The notes: generated by a model not told the origin, from the sequence alone. Positions 32,730-44,632 are shown, counted from the stretch's first letter. The stretch is 64,000 bases of DNA from Acholoe squamosa (GCA_949317995.1 OX439049.1:64903247-64967246); one strand, 5' to 3'. A program made the numbers and translations.

Positions 32730-33597
32730 ATGAATGATAACGTGGATGGTGTAAACCAAAACCGAAAAGCTTCGGCCACTTCAGAAACTGACTCTCCTGA
32801 TACTAGACGATCCTTGGATGCCTTAAACGTTTCGGTGTTTGACAAAGGAGGCTCGAGAAATGAATCGGCAGCCAGTACTTGCATGAGCAAGCTAGGCTAA
32901 GAGACGATGCAATAAATAAAGTTCCACTACACCAGGGGCTACCAAGAAACGAAGACTCTGAAAGAAAATTCTTAAGACTCAGGAACCTGGAAAAACAATG
33001 TGATCAATATGAAATCGATCTGCAACGACTAATTAACAAAATAGAAGAATTAGAAGAGAAGACTGGAGAAAAACAACTCCGATTTGCACAGAACTCCTCT
33101 CCTTTGGGGGGGAAACATTGGTATATTGCTGTATCGGTGAAGGGCCGGACAGGGGAATTTTTGATTGACACTGGTGGAGAAAATTCTTCAGTCTGGTGTC
33201 CGGCGACCATGAAACACTACCAGTTGGTGTTAATGCTTGCACAGCCGACGGTAGCCAGATGCAGACTTTTGGCAAGACGTAAATACAGATTGGAATGGGG
33301 GGCTACGAGTACATGATGAGTCCCACCATTGCCAATATAAGTGACGATGGAATTATCGGTTTGGATTTTGCAAGTTTGTATGGTGCTGTGTTGGATCCCT
33401 GTTTCGGCATGTTGAAGATTCGGCAACCATACAACTGCGAGATTATATTGAGACACGTGTCTTCGGCAGCCACCACGGTACAGACTATGAAAATTCCAGC
33501 TGGAATGGCCTGTGATTTATTGTGTTCTTCGAACAATGCTTTCCGAGGTTCGAACGCTGTGTTCGAACCTAACCCTGAGGTGTTGTCAAGCCTTTAG
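32730..33597 (+). pseudogene. Relic gag remnant and protease
   Basis: 32730-33090 holds a short acidic coiled-coil-like stretch (NLEKQCDQYEIDLQRLINKI), all that remains of gag; the capsid and zinc knuckle are gone. From about 33110 comes the aspartic protease: WYIAVSVKGRTGEFLIDTGG, with DTG followed by G instead of the usual A, then a frame change and [12 protein letters not shown] (about 33349). The protease would cleave the polyprotein. Frameshift near 33290. Confidence 0.75.
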
Positions 33598-33610
33598 TGG
33601 CAAACGGATG

Positions 33611-34340
33611 ATGGACGGTAGTCCCGATTATGAATAGAGGTCAAACTCCTATTTATTTGAAAAAAATGAGAAAATCGGCGAAATGTCCTTGATAGAACAC
33701 ATTTCGGAAGCCCAATTTCAGACCGAACTACCTGAAGGTACAGGATTCTTCTCTGACAAGAAAGTCAGAGAAGGAATGACTTCAAGCTTTGCTATCCACC
33801 TACTATGATGCCTTCTGAAAACCTGGGGGTTCAGTAGGTCGGACTAGCAAGGTGTTGCACACGATTGACACTGGCGACGCGAAGCCATTCAAGATACCCT
33901 ATCGGAGCAAATCCTTGATCAGTTGGATAAGGGAGTTATTGTGCCTAGCACAAGTCCCTGGTCCAGCCCTATGGATCATGGACGGTAGTCCCGATTATGA
34001 ATAGAGGTCAAACTCCTATTTATTTGAAAAAAATGAGAAAATCGGCGAAATGTCCTTGATAGAACACATTTCGGAAGCCCAATTTCAGACCGAACTACCT
34101 GAAGGTACAGGATTCTTCTCTGACAAGAAAGTCAGAGAAGGAATGACTTCAAGCTTTGCTATCCACCTACTATGATGCCTTCTGAAAACCTGGGGGTTCA
34201 GTAGGTCGGACTAGCAAGGTGTTGCACACGATTGACACTGGCGACGCGAAGCCATTCAAGATACCCTATCGGAGCAAATCCTTGATCAGTTGGATAAGGG
34301 AGTTATTGTGCCTAGCACAAGTCCCTGGTCCAGCCCTATG
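33611..34340 (+). repeat. 367-bp tandem duplication within the relic
   Basis: 33611-33973 and 33978-34340 appear identical base for base, separated by GATC. The duplicated block covers the pro-RT linker and the RT start, ending at the SPWSSPM segment. Perfect identity inside an otherwise heavily decayed element means a very recent duplication or an assembly artefact. Confidence 0.92.
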
Positions 34341-35072
34341 TGTATGACTACCAAGAAGGATGGATCCATTCGGTTCTGCATAGATTACCGAAAGTTAAAT
34401 GGCTTAACTAAAAAGAATTCTTATCCTTTACCTAGGATAGATCAGATGTTGGACTCGCTGGGGGGAACAAATACTTTTGTACCCTGGACCTCCAATCCGG
34501 GTATTGGTAGATTGGGATGGACCCAAGAGATATAGAGAAAACAGCCTTCTCGAGCCATATGGGCTTGTTCCAGTGCAATGTTTTACCTTTTGGGCTGTGT
34601 AATGCACCAGCCACTTTCGAGGCTATGATGGAGGAAATGCTGAGTGACCTTCTCTGGAAGAGTTGCTTGGTATATCTGGATGATGTCATAGTATTTGGGA
34701 AGACTTTAGGGGATTGTATCAACGACCTTGAGTTAGTCCTCAAAAGCATACTGGCCAACGGGTTGAAATTAAAGGCTAAGAAATGTAATCTGTTTAAAAC
34801 ATCTATTACTTATCTTGGTCGTATAATAACTCCCGACGGTGTAAAAGCCGACCCTGAAAAACTTCAGACAGTGTCCGAATGGCAGAAACCCATAAATGTG
34901 AAGGAAATAAGATCCTTCCTAGGGTTCTGCTCCTATCATCGAGCCTTCATTCCGAATTACTCCAAAGTGAGCTACCCCTTGCAGGTATTAGCACATTGGA
35001 CCCCGGGTAGAGCAAAGGAGCACTTTCCCTGGGGTGACGAACAAGACGCAGCCTTCTAGCAAATAAAACACC
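34290..35072 (+). pseudogene. Relic reverse transcriptase
   Basis: [40 protein letters not shown], then a frameshift near 34480 that garbles the first catalytic Asp region (CTLDLQSGYW type). Next come LPFGLCNAPATFEAMMEEML and the active-site LVYLDDVIVFGK (about 34667), and FLGFCSYHRAFIPNYSK. A TAG stop at about 35057 replaces a Gln codon. This is the palm and thumb of a Ty3/gypsy RT. Confidence 0.88.
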
Positions 35073-35083
35073 TGTTTGCTAAC

Positions 35084-35510
35084 ATGCCAGTATTGAAATA
35101 TCCTACGGTGAATGATCATTTCATATTGGACACAGACGCTAGCAATGATAGTATTGGTGCAGCTCTATCTCAGGTCCAGGATGGAGTCAAAGTACCTATT
35201 GCTTTTGCTAGTAATACATTGAACAGGGCACAACGAAACTATTGCACCACTAAACAAGAGTTACTGGCTGTAGTGGTGTATACCAAAAAGTTCCGGCACT
35301 TCCTCTGGGGCACTGATTTTACACTTTGAATGGACCATTCCTCGTTGAGGTGGCTCCTTAATTTTAAGGACGACGAAGGAATGATTGGTCGCTGGCTGGC
35401 ACATTTGTCAGAATTTGGGTTGGAGCATAGCCAGATCCAACATCGAGCGGGTTCAAAGCATGTTAATGCAGACGCCTTATCCCGAAGGCCTATTAGAAAG
35501 TGCCAAAAGG
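35084..35510 (+). pseudogene. Relic RNase H
   Basis: HFILDTDASNDSIGAALSQV (first catalytic Asp, about 35124), AFASNTLNRAQRNYCTTKQE with the conserved Glu, and DHSSLRWLLNF. A TGA followed by ATG at 35327-35332 stands where the intact element has CGT ACG, both consistent with C-to-T decay at CpG. Ends at NADALSRRP. Confidence 0.85.
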
Positions 35511-36705
35511 TTGATTGTGATGATTGTGGTGCTCAAAATGCGGTAGTTGCTGCAGTTCGAAATAGGAAGTTCGAACCCCTATCGTATGCCTGTATGGAAA
35601 ACGTTGTAGAATGGCCAATAGAGACCATACAACCATTCCAACAAACTGACCCCGCAATCAAGAGAGTGATTTCATTCCTGACCACTAATGCTAGGCCTGC
35701 ATTATCTCTCAAAGACAGAGAAACTCGTAAATTTTTGGCTCAATGGACCGAGCTAGAAGTTCGAGACAGGTTACCGTGTCGATGGAAAACCTGTCCTACT
35801 AAGTTCCTACAGATAGTGATATCTATGTCACTAAGACAGGATATTATGTTCTATTGTCATGGACATAGAACTAGTGGATACTTCGGGAAGAAGAGAACTT
35901 TAGAACGCCTTGCCCGTAGGTATTACTGGCCAGGCATGCATAGAGACATCACGAGATAGGTGATGACTTACCCTGAATGTGGGAAGAACAAACCCGGTCC
36001 TGGAACAGGGAAATTACCCCTGATGCAGGAACTATTTGGTGTTAAATTTGCTCGAGTAGCAATCGATATCATTAGTGGGACCGAACCTACTCAATGTGGA
36101 AACACTTGCATGATGGTAGTGACCGATTACTACACCAAGTACACTCGAGTATACCCTTTACCTGATCATAAAGCTGCCACTTGTGCAAGTGCTTTCGTGA
36201 GGGGATGGGTTTTACACTTAGGGGCCCCATTAATGATGCACAGTGACCAAGGGAGAGAATTCGAGTCTAACTTGTGGCAAGAGATGTGCCACTATTTAGC
36301 CATCTGTAAAACTCAAACTAATCCATACAGACCCCAGTAAGATGGTCAGGTAGAGAGATTTTATGGAACATTGATACAAGTCCTAAAACCCTTGGTGAAT
36401 TCTTGCCAGGATGATTGGGACGAACAATGTGATTTTGTGGTACATGCTCATAATAGCACTGTACATTCTGCAACAAACTGCTCTCCAAACCTGTTAGTAT
36501 TTGGGGAGGATATCATAATGCCCGCGGATCTAGTATATGGAGTTATAGGGGTAAACCTTGAAGCCCCATGTACAGTAATGTTTGTGGAATCTCATAGAGA
36601 TCAGTTTAAGAGAGCATATGAGATAGTCCGAAATGAGCTCCTTAAGAATGCAAAATGGCAGAAAGTAGGATATGATACTAACCTGAAGATGCGCTAATTT
36701 ATACT
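35511..36705 (+). pseudogene. Relic integrase
   Basis: The HHCC zinc domain is damaged: HGHRTSGYFG is kept, a TAG (35957-35959) follows, and the next Cys pair reads YPECGKNKPG, so one Cys is lost. The catalytic core keeps AIDIISG, HSDQGREFES and VERF with normal D-35-E spacing, but a TAA at 36338-36340 interrupts it. It ends at GYDTNLKMR. It would join cDNA to host DNA. Confidence 0.85.
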
Positions 36706-37191
36706 ATATTCTTTGTCTGACATATGGGGTTCACTTGGCTCTATGAGAATTGATACAATTATGAATATGATAATATATTTAGATGCATATTAGAGAAAAC
36801 GATATGAAATATAATATCATAATTAGTAGTGATAACTTAATATGTAATGTTACATAACAGTTTGGGGAAACAAATCAGGGGAATTTGTAACTAATATTAT
36901 GCTGTTTTAGCCACACAGCACAAAGTGTTCCCATAATAAACTTCTATAGAAGTCCACACAAGATGCTACAAAATGTCAACACAGTACACTTTGACCACAG
37001 CACCCTCTCATGTATTGTCCATATGTTACATACCCCATAGTGGATGGTATAGGACTGTGGGACATAGCTTCATACCTGTATAGAATTACTGATCTCAGAC
37101 ATATTATGATTGGCAACAATACAACCTGCGCATTGGTACATAAACAAATGCCACCCTTGGTTGTCTGACAACTGATCTGCTTAGTGTCTAA
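36706..37191. other. AT-rich spacer, no gene seen
   Basis: No recognisable repeat or reading frame. The 3' part of the relic, including its LTR, is missing from here. Confidence 0.6.
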
Positions 37192-37643
37192 TCCTTTAAG
37201 GGCTGCTGATGCATTAATGCATCATGCCCATTGGTCATTGTGATGCGCCAATGGCATGCTGGCGAGTCTGCTTGCCAGCATTTCATTGGAGCATCATGTC
37301 GACTCGCTGAGAGCGTATCAAACCATAGTGCATGGATGCAGTACTGACAAGTTAGGTGCTAAGACTGCATTGGTGCATCATGACGACCAATGATGCATTA
37401 ATGCATCATCAGCACATAAAGTGTATACATCATGATGTGCCTGCTTCTTCTGCTGTGGAGTACTGTAAAGAAAATGTTCTTTACTGTGCTGCCATCTAGG
37501 GCCTCATTGTAAAACCTACACTGTGGTTCACCATTCAACTTTACGAGGATACATGGTAGATTCCAAAGTGACACTCGCCAGCGCTTCATTGGTGAATCAT
37601 GGCAACAAACATACATGCTCCTACATGAACCGCCTGTAAAGGG
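37192..37643. mobile_element. piggyBac-like MITE, long variant (about 452 bp)
   Basis: The right end AAAGGG is followed by TTAA (37644-37647). The left end TCCTTTAAGGGCTGCTGATG is preceded by CTAA, a mutated TTAA. The interior has the family hairpins (GCATTAATGCATCATG; CATGCTGGCGAG / CTTGCCAGCATTT). Longer than the promoter MITEs. Confidence 0.55.
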
Positions 37644-37792
37644 TTAATCATTAGGACAGCTAACAGATACTGCTCCTCCTAGTCCTGGTGAGTTTTAATG
37701 ATGCATTCCTAGAGGGACAGCATTCTGTGCATGTTCGATACAACACACAGAGGGACAAGAGGGGCCATGGTTCTCTGTGTAATACATGTAAG

Positions 37793-39625
37793 CCAACCAC
37801 TGGTCACACTTTAACCCTTTAAATGATGGTAGAACAAGCCAACCACTGGTCACACATTAACCCTTTAAAGACTGGTGGTACAGGACAACCACTGGTCACA
37901 CTTTAACCCTTTAAAGACTGGTAGAACAGGACAACCACTGGTCACACATTAACCCTTTAAAGACTGGTGGTACAGGACAACCACTGGTCACACTTTAACC
38001 CTTTAAAGACTGGTAGAACAGGACAACCACTGGTCACATTTTAACCCTTTAAAGACTGGTAGAACAGGACAACCACTGGTCACACATTAACCCTTTAAAG
38101 GCTGGTAGAACAGGACAACCACTGGTCACACTTTAACCCTTTAAAGACTGGTAGAACAGGACACCCACTGTTCACACTTTAACCCTTTAAATGATGATAG
38201 AACAAGACAACCACTGGTTACACTTTAACCCTTTAAATGATGATAGAACAAGACAACCACTGGTCACAAATTAACCCTTTAAAGGCTGGTATTACAAGAC
38301 AACCACTGGTCACACTTTAACCCTTTAAAGACTGGTAGAACAGGACAACCACTGGTTACACTTTAACCCTTTAAAGACTGGTAGAACAGGACAACCACTG
38401 GTTACACTTTAACCCTTTAAAGGCTGATAGAACAGGACAACCACTGGTTACACTTTAACCCTTTAAAGACTGGTAGAACAGGACAACCACTGGTTACACT
38501 TTAACCCTTTAAATGATGATAGAACAGGACAACCACTGGTCACACTTTAACCCTTTAAAGACTGGTAGAACAGGACAACCACTGGTTACACTTTAACCCT
38601 TTAAATGATGATAGAACAAGACAACCACTGGTCACAAATTAACCCTTTAAAGGCTGGTATTACAAGACAACCACTGGTCACACTTTAACCCTTTAAAGAC
38701 TGGTAGAACAGGACAACCACTGGTCACACATTAACCCTTTAAATGATGATAGAACAAGACAACCACTGGTCACACTTTAACCCTTTAAAGACTGGTAGAA
38801 CAGGACAACCACTGGTCACACATTTACCCTTTATATGATGATAGAACAAGACAACCACTGGTCACACTTTAACCCTTTAAAGGCTGGTATTACAAGACAA
38901 CCATTGGTCACACTTTAACCCTTTAAATGATGATAGAACAGGACAACCACTGGTCACACTTTAACCCTTTAAAGGCTGGTAGAACAGGACAACCACTGGT
39001 CACACTTTAACCCTTTAAAGGCTGATAGAACAGGACAACCACTGGTCACACTTTAACCCTTTAAAGACTGGTAGAACAGGACAACCACTGGTCACACTTT
39101 AACCCTTTAAAGACTGGTGGTACTGGACAATCACTGGTCACACTTTAACCCTTTAAATGATGATAGAACAGGACAACCACTGGTCACACTTTAACCCTTT
39201 AAAGGCTGGTAGAACAGGACAACCACTGGTCACACTTTAACCCTTTAAAGGCTGGTATTACAAGACAACCACTGGTCACACATTAACCCTTTAAAGACTG
39301 GTAGAACAGGACAACCACTGGTCACACTTTAACCCTTTAAAGACTGGTAGAACAGGACACCCACTGGTCACACTTTAACCCTTTAAAGACTGGTAGAACA
39401 GGACAACCACTGGTCACACTTTAACCCTTTAAAGGCTGGTAGAACAGGACAACCACTGGTCACACTTTAACCCTTTAAAGTCTGGTAGAACAGGACACCC
39501 ACTGGTCACACTTTAACCCTTTAAAGACTGGTAGAACAGGACACCCACTGGTCACACTTTAACCCTTTAAAGGCTGGTAGAACAGGACACCCACTGGTCA
39601 CACTTTAACCCTTTAAAGGCTGGTA
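37793..39625. repeat. 46-bp satellite array (about 40 units)
   Basis: The unit contains ACAACCACTGGTCACACTTT then AACCCTTTAAAGACTGGTAG. The period is 46 bp and the interior is homogeneous. TTAACCCTTTAAAGGCTG within many units is identical to the left terminus of the piggyBac-like MITE at 40819-40836. Confidence 0.95.
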
Positions 39626-39793
39626 TACTCAGCGCATACTCAGCGTATAGAAAAAGCTACTGCAATCGGTTTGATTCTTTGATCTTGAAACATATGGCAC
39701 AGGTGGCTTGCCAGTGTTTACCATGTTAATAGGGTCATTTATTTTTCACGTTGTGGTGGGAGAATGTTATGATGTAGGTGCTAAAAGTTAACA

Positions 39794-40275
39794 CTATTTT
39801 TTTCTAATCCATTTTGCATACGGCAATGTGTAAACTTTAGTTTGTGCTTGAGAGTCTTTAGAGGCACCATTTGATCTAATTTCATGATTTATATGGGTTC
39901 CATTGTTTAAGCTGTTCTTACTGGCGACTTGTTCATGTAACTCCAGAGGGCTGTCTGTAACCCTGTGCCCCACTTGTTTTGCTGCCAGTAAAACCAAGTG
40001 ATGTGTCCTTAGGTGGACATGTCCTTGGCACCACTTGTTCAGCTGCTCACCTAGTGCTGCAGAGTTAGTAGGATCCTTTAAGAGTTGGTTCAGAACCATG
40101 CCTGCTTCCAATAACGCCTGGTTTGTCTGGCTGCTTGATCTTTGGCCAGAAGGGATTATGTCCTGACCATTTTTAGTCACAGTGGGTCCCTGGCTGGTTG
40201 TTGACCGCCTAGTATCTTCAGTGAAGTGGGTGTTACCCAGTTGTCCCAGTGCAAAAAGTGCTACAATGTGCTAAA
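39794..40275 (-). CDS. Possible coding exon of an unknown protein
   Basis: An open frame of about 160 codons on the minus strand, ending at 39794. It reads as ordinary protein rather than low complexity: NQALLEAGMVLNQLLKDPTN, LGEQLNKWCQGHVHLRTHHL, then VLLAAKQVGHRV, finishing with a basic KWIRKK. A TTTTTTAGCACATTGTAG stretch just upstream (about 40262-40280) could be a splice acceptor, making this a terminal exon. I recognise no domain, no other exon is visible in the window, and chance openness cannot be excluded. Confidence 0.3.
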
Positions 40276-40822
40276 AAACACTGCAAAGGTCAAATTCGTT
40301 GTATAAAGATGATAAATTAAGGTTCATGAAACACCATGGATAACAATTCTTGCAATTTTAAATTTAGTAAGTTCCTGTATGAGGGTGTACTATGGTAAGA
40401 GTCAGTTTCCGGCCTATATACATGCATCTATATAACTGTCTCCTACCGTATTCAAGACGCACCTAGACTTTATGGATCTGCTAGAAAAATTCAAAATGAA
40501 ATAACTTCTGATCTAGTCGATTGATTTTAAAAACTCAAAAACCTATGGGCAGCTGAGACATGAATTCTGTGTAATATGACAAAGTCCACGTCACTATTAG
40601 TCTTTCTCCAGAAATGATATTTATGGATGCAGCAGCATTTGAGATATGCCTTTACGCACATTTACTGATGCAAATATGCATGACCTTTAATCTCAGTAGA
40701 CGTGGGGGGATGAATTGAACCAAGGGGTCATCTTGGCTTAGACCGTAGACATTGATGTCTTTTTTTACCCCATGTTGCCTGGATTACATCTGGTTATTAA
40801 CGGAAATATAACAAAGGATTAA

Positions 40823-41013
40823 CCCTTTAAAGGCTGTTTATGCATTCATCATGCACAACGGTCATCATTTTTTATGAATACAGCCCTGGTGAGTAACTCA
40901 TCAGGGCTGAATTCAAACATCATGCTGACCCAACAGGATTGATACACTCCCGTCAGGTTGGCATGACGACCAATGGGCATGATGCACTCCTGCATCAGTT
41001 TGCCCTTTAAGGG
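40823..41013. mobile_element. piggyBac-like MITE in the promoter of gene C (191 bp)
   Basis: Intact TTAA at both sides (40819-40822 and 41014-41017). The ends are CCCTTTAAAGGCTG and TGCCCTTTAAGGG. It is the best-preserved family member here, with an internal AGCCCTGGTGAG / CATCAGGGCT hairpin. Confidence 0.78.
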
Positions 41014-41103
41014 TTAAGATGGACACATGTCTGCATTGAATAATGCATTGAGTAATATCAAATCCTGACTCACTATATGTATTTTTATCCATGTAACATT
41101 GAG

Positions 41104-41110
41104 TATATAA
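41104..41110 (+). promoter_or_regulatory. TATA box of gene C
   Basis: TATATAA 49 bp upstream of the ATG, within GAGTATATAAGAC shared with copy A. Confidence 0.78.
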
Positions 41111-41159
41111 GACAGTGTAACACTCACTATGTCACACATTCTCTCACACAGCTCTCAAA

Positions 41160-41474
41160 ATGATCCGTATCATCCTTCTTGCCGCTGTTGCCTTCTGCCT
41201 CACCGAGGCCTCTGGCTATGGTTACGCCCACGGCCAGCAGCGTGTTAACGCTATTGCCAACAGTATTGGAGCTGGAACTGGCACTGCCTACAAGGATGGT
41301 GTCCCTGGGACTCCCTATGGTGTGACCGGCCATGACAGATACTCCTATGGTTATGGACGTGGGTATGGTGGATATGGACATGGAGGATACGGAGGTGGAT
41401 ATGGAGGTTATGGTGGCCACTACGATGGACACGGCTATGGCGGATATGGCGGTAACTATGGTGGATACTATTAG
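41160..41474 (+). CDS. Secreted Gly/Tyr/His-rich protein, copy C (104 aa)
   Basis: Residues 1-64 are identical to copies A and B (signal peptide MIRIILLAAVAFCLTEA, then the SGYGYAHG and SIGAGTGTAYK segments). The repeat tail differs: it is two residues shorter, with GYGGGYGGYGGHYDGHG in place of the A/B version, and ends GGYY. Change confined to the Gly-rich tail is typical of replication-slippage evolution in structural secreted proteins. The stop is followed by CGG|TAAGT-type donor sequence (GT at 41483-41484), so the intron is again in the 3' UTR. The signal peptide implies secretion; an extracellular structural role is inferred. Confidence 0.92.
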   Translation: MIRIILLAAVAFCLTEASGYGYAHGQQRVNAIANSIGAGTGTAYKDGVPGTPYGVTGHDRYSYGYGRGYGGYGHGGYGGGYGGYGGHYDGHGYGGYGGNYGGYY

Positions 41475-41689
41475 AGACTGCGGTAAGTCTCCATCTAATT
41501 CATGTGTAATTACATAGTCGTGAAAGGAAGACAGTCTTTTATTACTCCTATTATCATAATATGTGACATGTACTGGGAATAGGGACCTTATAGTACCCTG
41601 CGCTAAGGGCCCTTTTTGCAGATCCTGTCACATATTGGACAATTTGTAATACTATCTATCACATAGTGGATTGTATCCATTGGTTTGCA

Positions 41690-42035
41690 TGAATCATGCT
41701 GACCCTAATAATGGCATGAATGCAGCACTGGTTAGCCTATTAGCCAGGGCTGCATTCTTGCATCATGCTGACACTAATAATGACATGAATACAGCACTGG
41801 TTAGCCTATTAGCCAGGGCGGCATTCTTGCATCATGCTGACCCTAATAATGACATGAATACAGCACTGGTTAGCCTATAAGCCAGGGCTGCATTCTAGCA
41901 TCATGCTGACCCTAATAATGGCATGAATACAGCACTGGTTAGCCTATTGGCCAGGGCTACATTCTTGCATCATGCGGTCCCTAATTATGGCATGGATACA
42001 GCACTGGTTAACATATTAGCCAGGGCTGCATTCTC
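41690..42035. repeat. 69-bp minisatellite in gene C intron (about 5 units)
   Basis: The inverse orientation of the arrays in A and B: GCATGAATGCAGCACTGG, TTAGCCTATTAGCCAGGGCT, CATCATGCTGACCC, with a 69-bp period. The last units are diverged. Confidence 0.85.
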
Positions 42036-42408
42036 GCATCATGTGATACACTCCCAAACAGTGCTTCTACCTGGAATAGAATTCATCCATCATGACAGCA
42101 AATTTACCATTTCATGCACTATATCCAACAGTTATCATGACACCTGAATGCAGCAGCTGTGATGAGTAACTAGCCTGGAATGCATTCATGCATCATGCTG
42201 ACCCTATGGTCTTAAAGCACTCAGCTGGCTGCACCAACGGAGTGCTTGTGAGCAGGCTGCTCAGCACTTCATTGGTGCATCATGACAACCAAGGGACATG
42301 ATGCATGCCCATGCTAGCGACCGTTAAAGAATGAAGTAAGACATAGAGATAAACATGTCTACCAATAAAAAGCAATCTGCTTATGGTTACTTTTTTATCT
42401 CATTTCAG

Positions 42409-42500
42409 AAAAGATGGAGTGATAATGAATGCTGGCAGCAAGGACCAATTTGCTAAATAAAATGCTTGCCATCTAAGCCAATAAATTTTGAAAAAGAGTA
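42409..42500 (+). other. Exon 2 (3' UTR) of Gly-rich gene, copy C
   Basis: Acceptor TTTTTTATCTCATTTCAG ends at 42408, giving an intron of 926 bp (41483-42408). The exon holds the conserved GAATGCTGGCAGCAAGGACC segment and two AATAAA signals (near 42456 and 42480). Conservation of this segment and its acceptor among three diverged copies supports the splice model. Confidence 0.65.
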
Positions 42501-42803
42501 TTTGACTTATGAGTTGTATCTTAGATAAGAAAGCAAAAATGTCACATGTTCTTTCCCTATTTTCAAAACATGAGTAATCCTATTGTTGTGTTTGTGTTGA
42601 ATTTGAAACTTGTGCAAATGTTTTTTTTTTTTTTCATGGACAGCCTGATATCGTGAAAATGAGGTAATCCTATACAGTAAAAAAATTCACTTAAAAGATG
42701 GTGATTCACTGGCACCGGCATTTTCAGTGAATCAATACAGTGAATCCGTACAGTGACCCATAGGGTGAAACACTGTTATTATAGGGGACCTCAACATTCC
42801 TAT

Positions 42804-43180
42804 TGTAAGGGTTTGTGGCCTTACGGACCTGGGGGGTTCGGGTCTTACGGTTCGGAAAGAAAGAGTAAGACAGTATTCCAAGTGTATGCCAACGGTTAGT
42901 TTTATTTCTTAGTGTACACTCACGGCTGCCGGATGATGTCAAAGAGGCAGCTAATATTAAGGAATAATGGTTTACATGGTGTGGAGGCCAGAAGGGCCTC
43001 TGACGTAGCGGCTGAGCCCTGGGCTTTATATACGGACCCAGGTGTTCGTCGTCAGATGTCCCCACAGACCCGGATCAGTGCTGCCACCTATCCGGAACCT
43101 GAGGAACGTCCGACGACTCGACTCACCCGCCACGTCAGACGGTACCCAACTCCTATGGTTTAATAACGTGTACCTCTACA
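42804..43180 (-). repeat. 3' LTR (377 bp)
   Basis: In element orientation it starts TGTAGAGGTACACG and ends CCTTACA. AATAAA lies on the minus strand at about 42901-42906. Six substitutions separate it from the 5' LTR (about 1.6 percent, counted by eye). Confidence 0.95.
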
Positions 43181-43195
43181 CCACTCCCCCAGACA
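43181..43195 (-). promoter_or_regulatory. Polypurine tract
   Basis: The minus strand reads CTGGGGGAGTGG directly before the 3' LTR: the primer for plus-strand synthesis. Confidence 0.85.
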
Positions 43196-44632
43196 TTTAG
43201 GAGGGTGTTATAGTTATAATAATATTACTAGGATAACATTTCTATATGTCTAAACCTTTAGTAATAGAGGTACAACCATAGGTATAACATTAACACCAAA
43301 TTGAGTATGAATCGAATGTCATATATATATATTCGATAGTGAATGTAGTTACAAATAACAATTAGGATGTTGAAATATTATACAAATTACTTGAATAAGT
43401 GACAGTTGTGTGAAACGGAACTGTTAGTTAGATTACTATACCATATAATATATTATATCTACGGTATAATTAATAAGACAAGTAATATGAATCGTATACA
43501 TGTGATGATGACAGTTATGTGTAACGGAACTGTCGATAATAAATAAATCACATAATAACATCCGTATGTGTGTTTGTAGTTATTAACACCACATTTGAAT
43601 ATATAGTCTTAAAGAAGACTGTTATAGTAACTTCACTATATAATGACATGTCGTATATTATTAACATATGAATCCGTTAAGGATTCCGTGAGTAGTACGA
43701 ATAGGACCATTTATACCATACACTTGAAAAGAAAAGAAAAAAAATCACGGTGTGGTAATGAATATAATAATAATATATTATCACTGTGTACCTAATAACC
43801 TTTATAGCACCAGATCAATATACTTATTATACAATTTGTCTCGCAGGACAATAATGTGAGTTTTCTGGTGAAGTTTAACGGATCTTATAATATGAATACC
43901 AACAATAATCAGAGATCCGTATCAAGAAATATATATGTACCCGTATCATAATATGCATCTAGTGGATATGCACATACATATAATATTTTAGAAAAATAGA
44001 AATATGACATTATATACAATATACAGAAATTATAGATGCTGCTGGAGTCTTCTGCTGTAATCCTCCGGGTACTAGTAGGTAGGTGTGGTCAGCTAATCAC
44101 GGGATGGACGTGCTAAAGTTTATGGTTTCCTTATATAGAGTGAACACGGTAGATGAATTTAGGGCAGCTACCCACAATCCTCTAGTAGTGCTAAAGTTTA
44201 TAAGTAGATCCGAATGGCGTAGAATGTAGAATAATAGTCCGGATGTGTCAACAATGTAGAAAACGTAATCCTTTTTTAAGTTTAGTTGACATAAGTAGAA
44301 AATAGTCCAATATAGGTTGATCCGGAAGTAACAGTAGTATTTGGTATAAGTCCATTCGGGAGTATAGATGAGTTGTAGAGGTAAATCGTAAAGTCCATCC
44401 TAGTAAGTGGTTAGCACGGGTAACAGCAGGAGTCTGGAACTGGCATCCGGATACGTCTCACAGCAGCAAGTCTACTATCGGATTGTTCATGGGTGAAGTT
44501 ATAAATCCGAATAGACTATTCAGGGTGCAATAAGGGTTATACAGCCTGAATTATACAATAAACTGGTCATAAGAGGAACCTGGAACACATACTATAGGTG
44601 TTCATACACTAGTGAAGAAAACATTCGCAGAC
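43196..44632 (-). other. Long AT-rich 3' untranslated region of the retrotransposon
   Basis: About 1.4 kb between ORF3 and the PPT with no open frame of note. A motif GTGTGAAACGGAACTGT recurs at about 43408 and 43516 (GTGTAACGGAACTGTC). Unusual length for a gypsy element. Confidence 0.7.

Larger units (their letters stand above)
32299..36705 (+). mobile_element. Decayed Ty3/gypsy retrotransposon relic
   Basis: In order: a putative 5' LTR, a primer-binding site, a shrunken gag remnant, protease, RT, RNase H and integrase, all broken by stops and indels. It is clearly related to the element at 42804-55585 (same motif wording in pro, RT and integrase, same PBS type), but on the opposite strand and much older. 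Homology stops at about 36705, in the integrase C-terminal region. No 3' LTR and no extra ORF are seen. Confidence 0.88.
40563..42803. repeat. Segmental duplication copy C (inverted), left part
   Basis: The reverse complement of about 1830-4140 of copy A, starting at TTCTGTGTAATATGACAAAG. It carries the promoter MITE, gene, intron minisatellite and exon 2 in the same order as A, reading on the plus strand. It is cut at 42803 by the LTR retrotransposon and continues at 55586. Confidence 0.88.

Noticed and set aside
36706-37191. A 3' LTR for the relic element
   Set aside because: No match to 32299-32627 was found here; homology ends in integrase.
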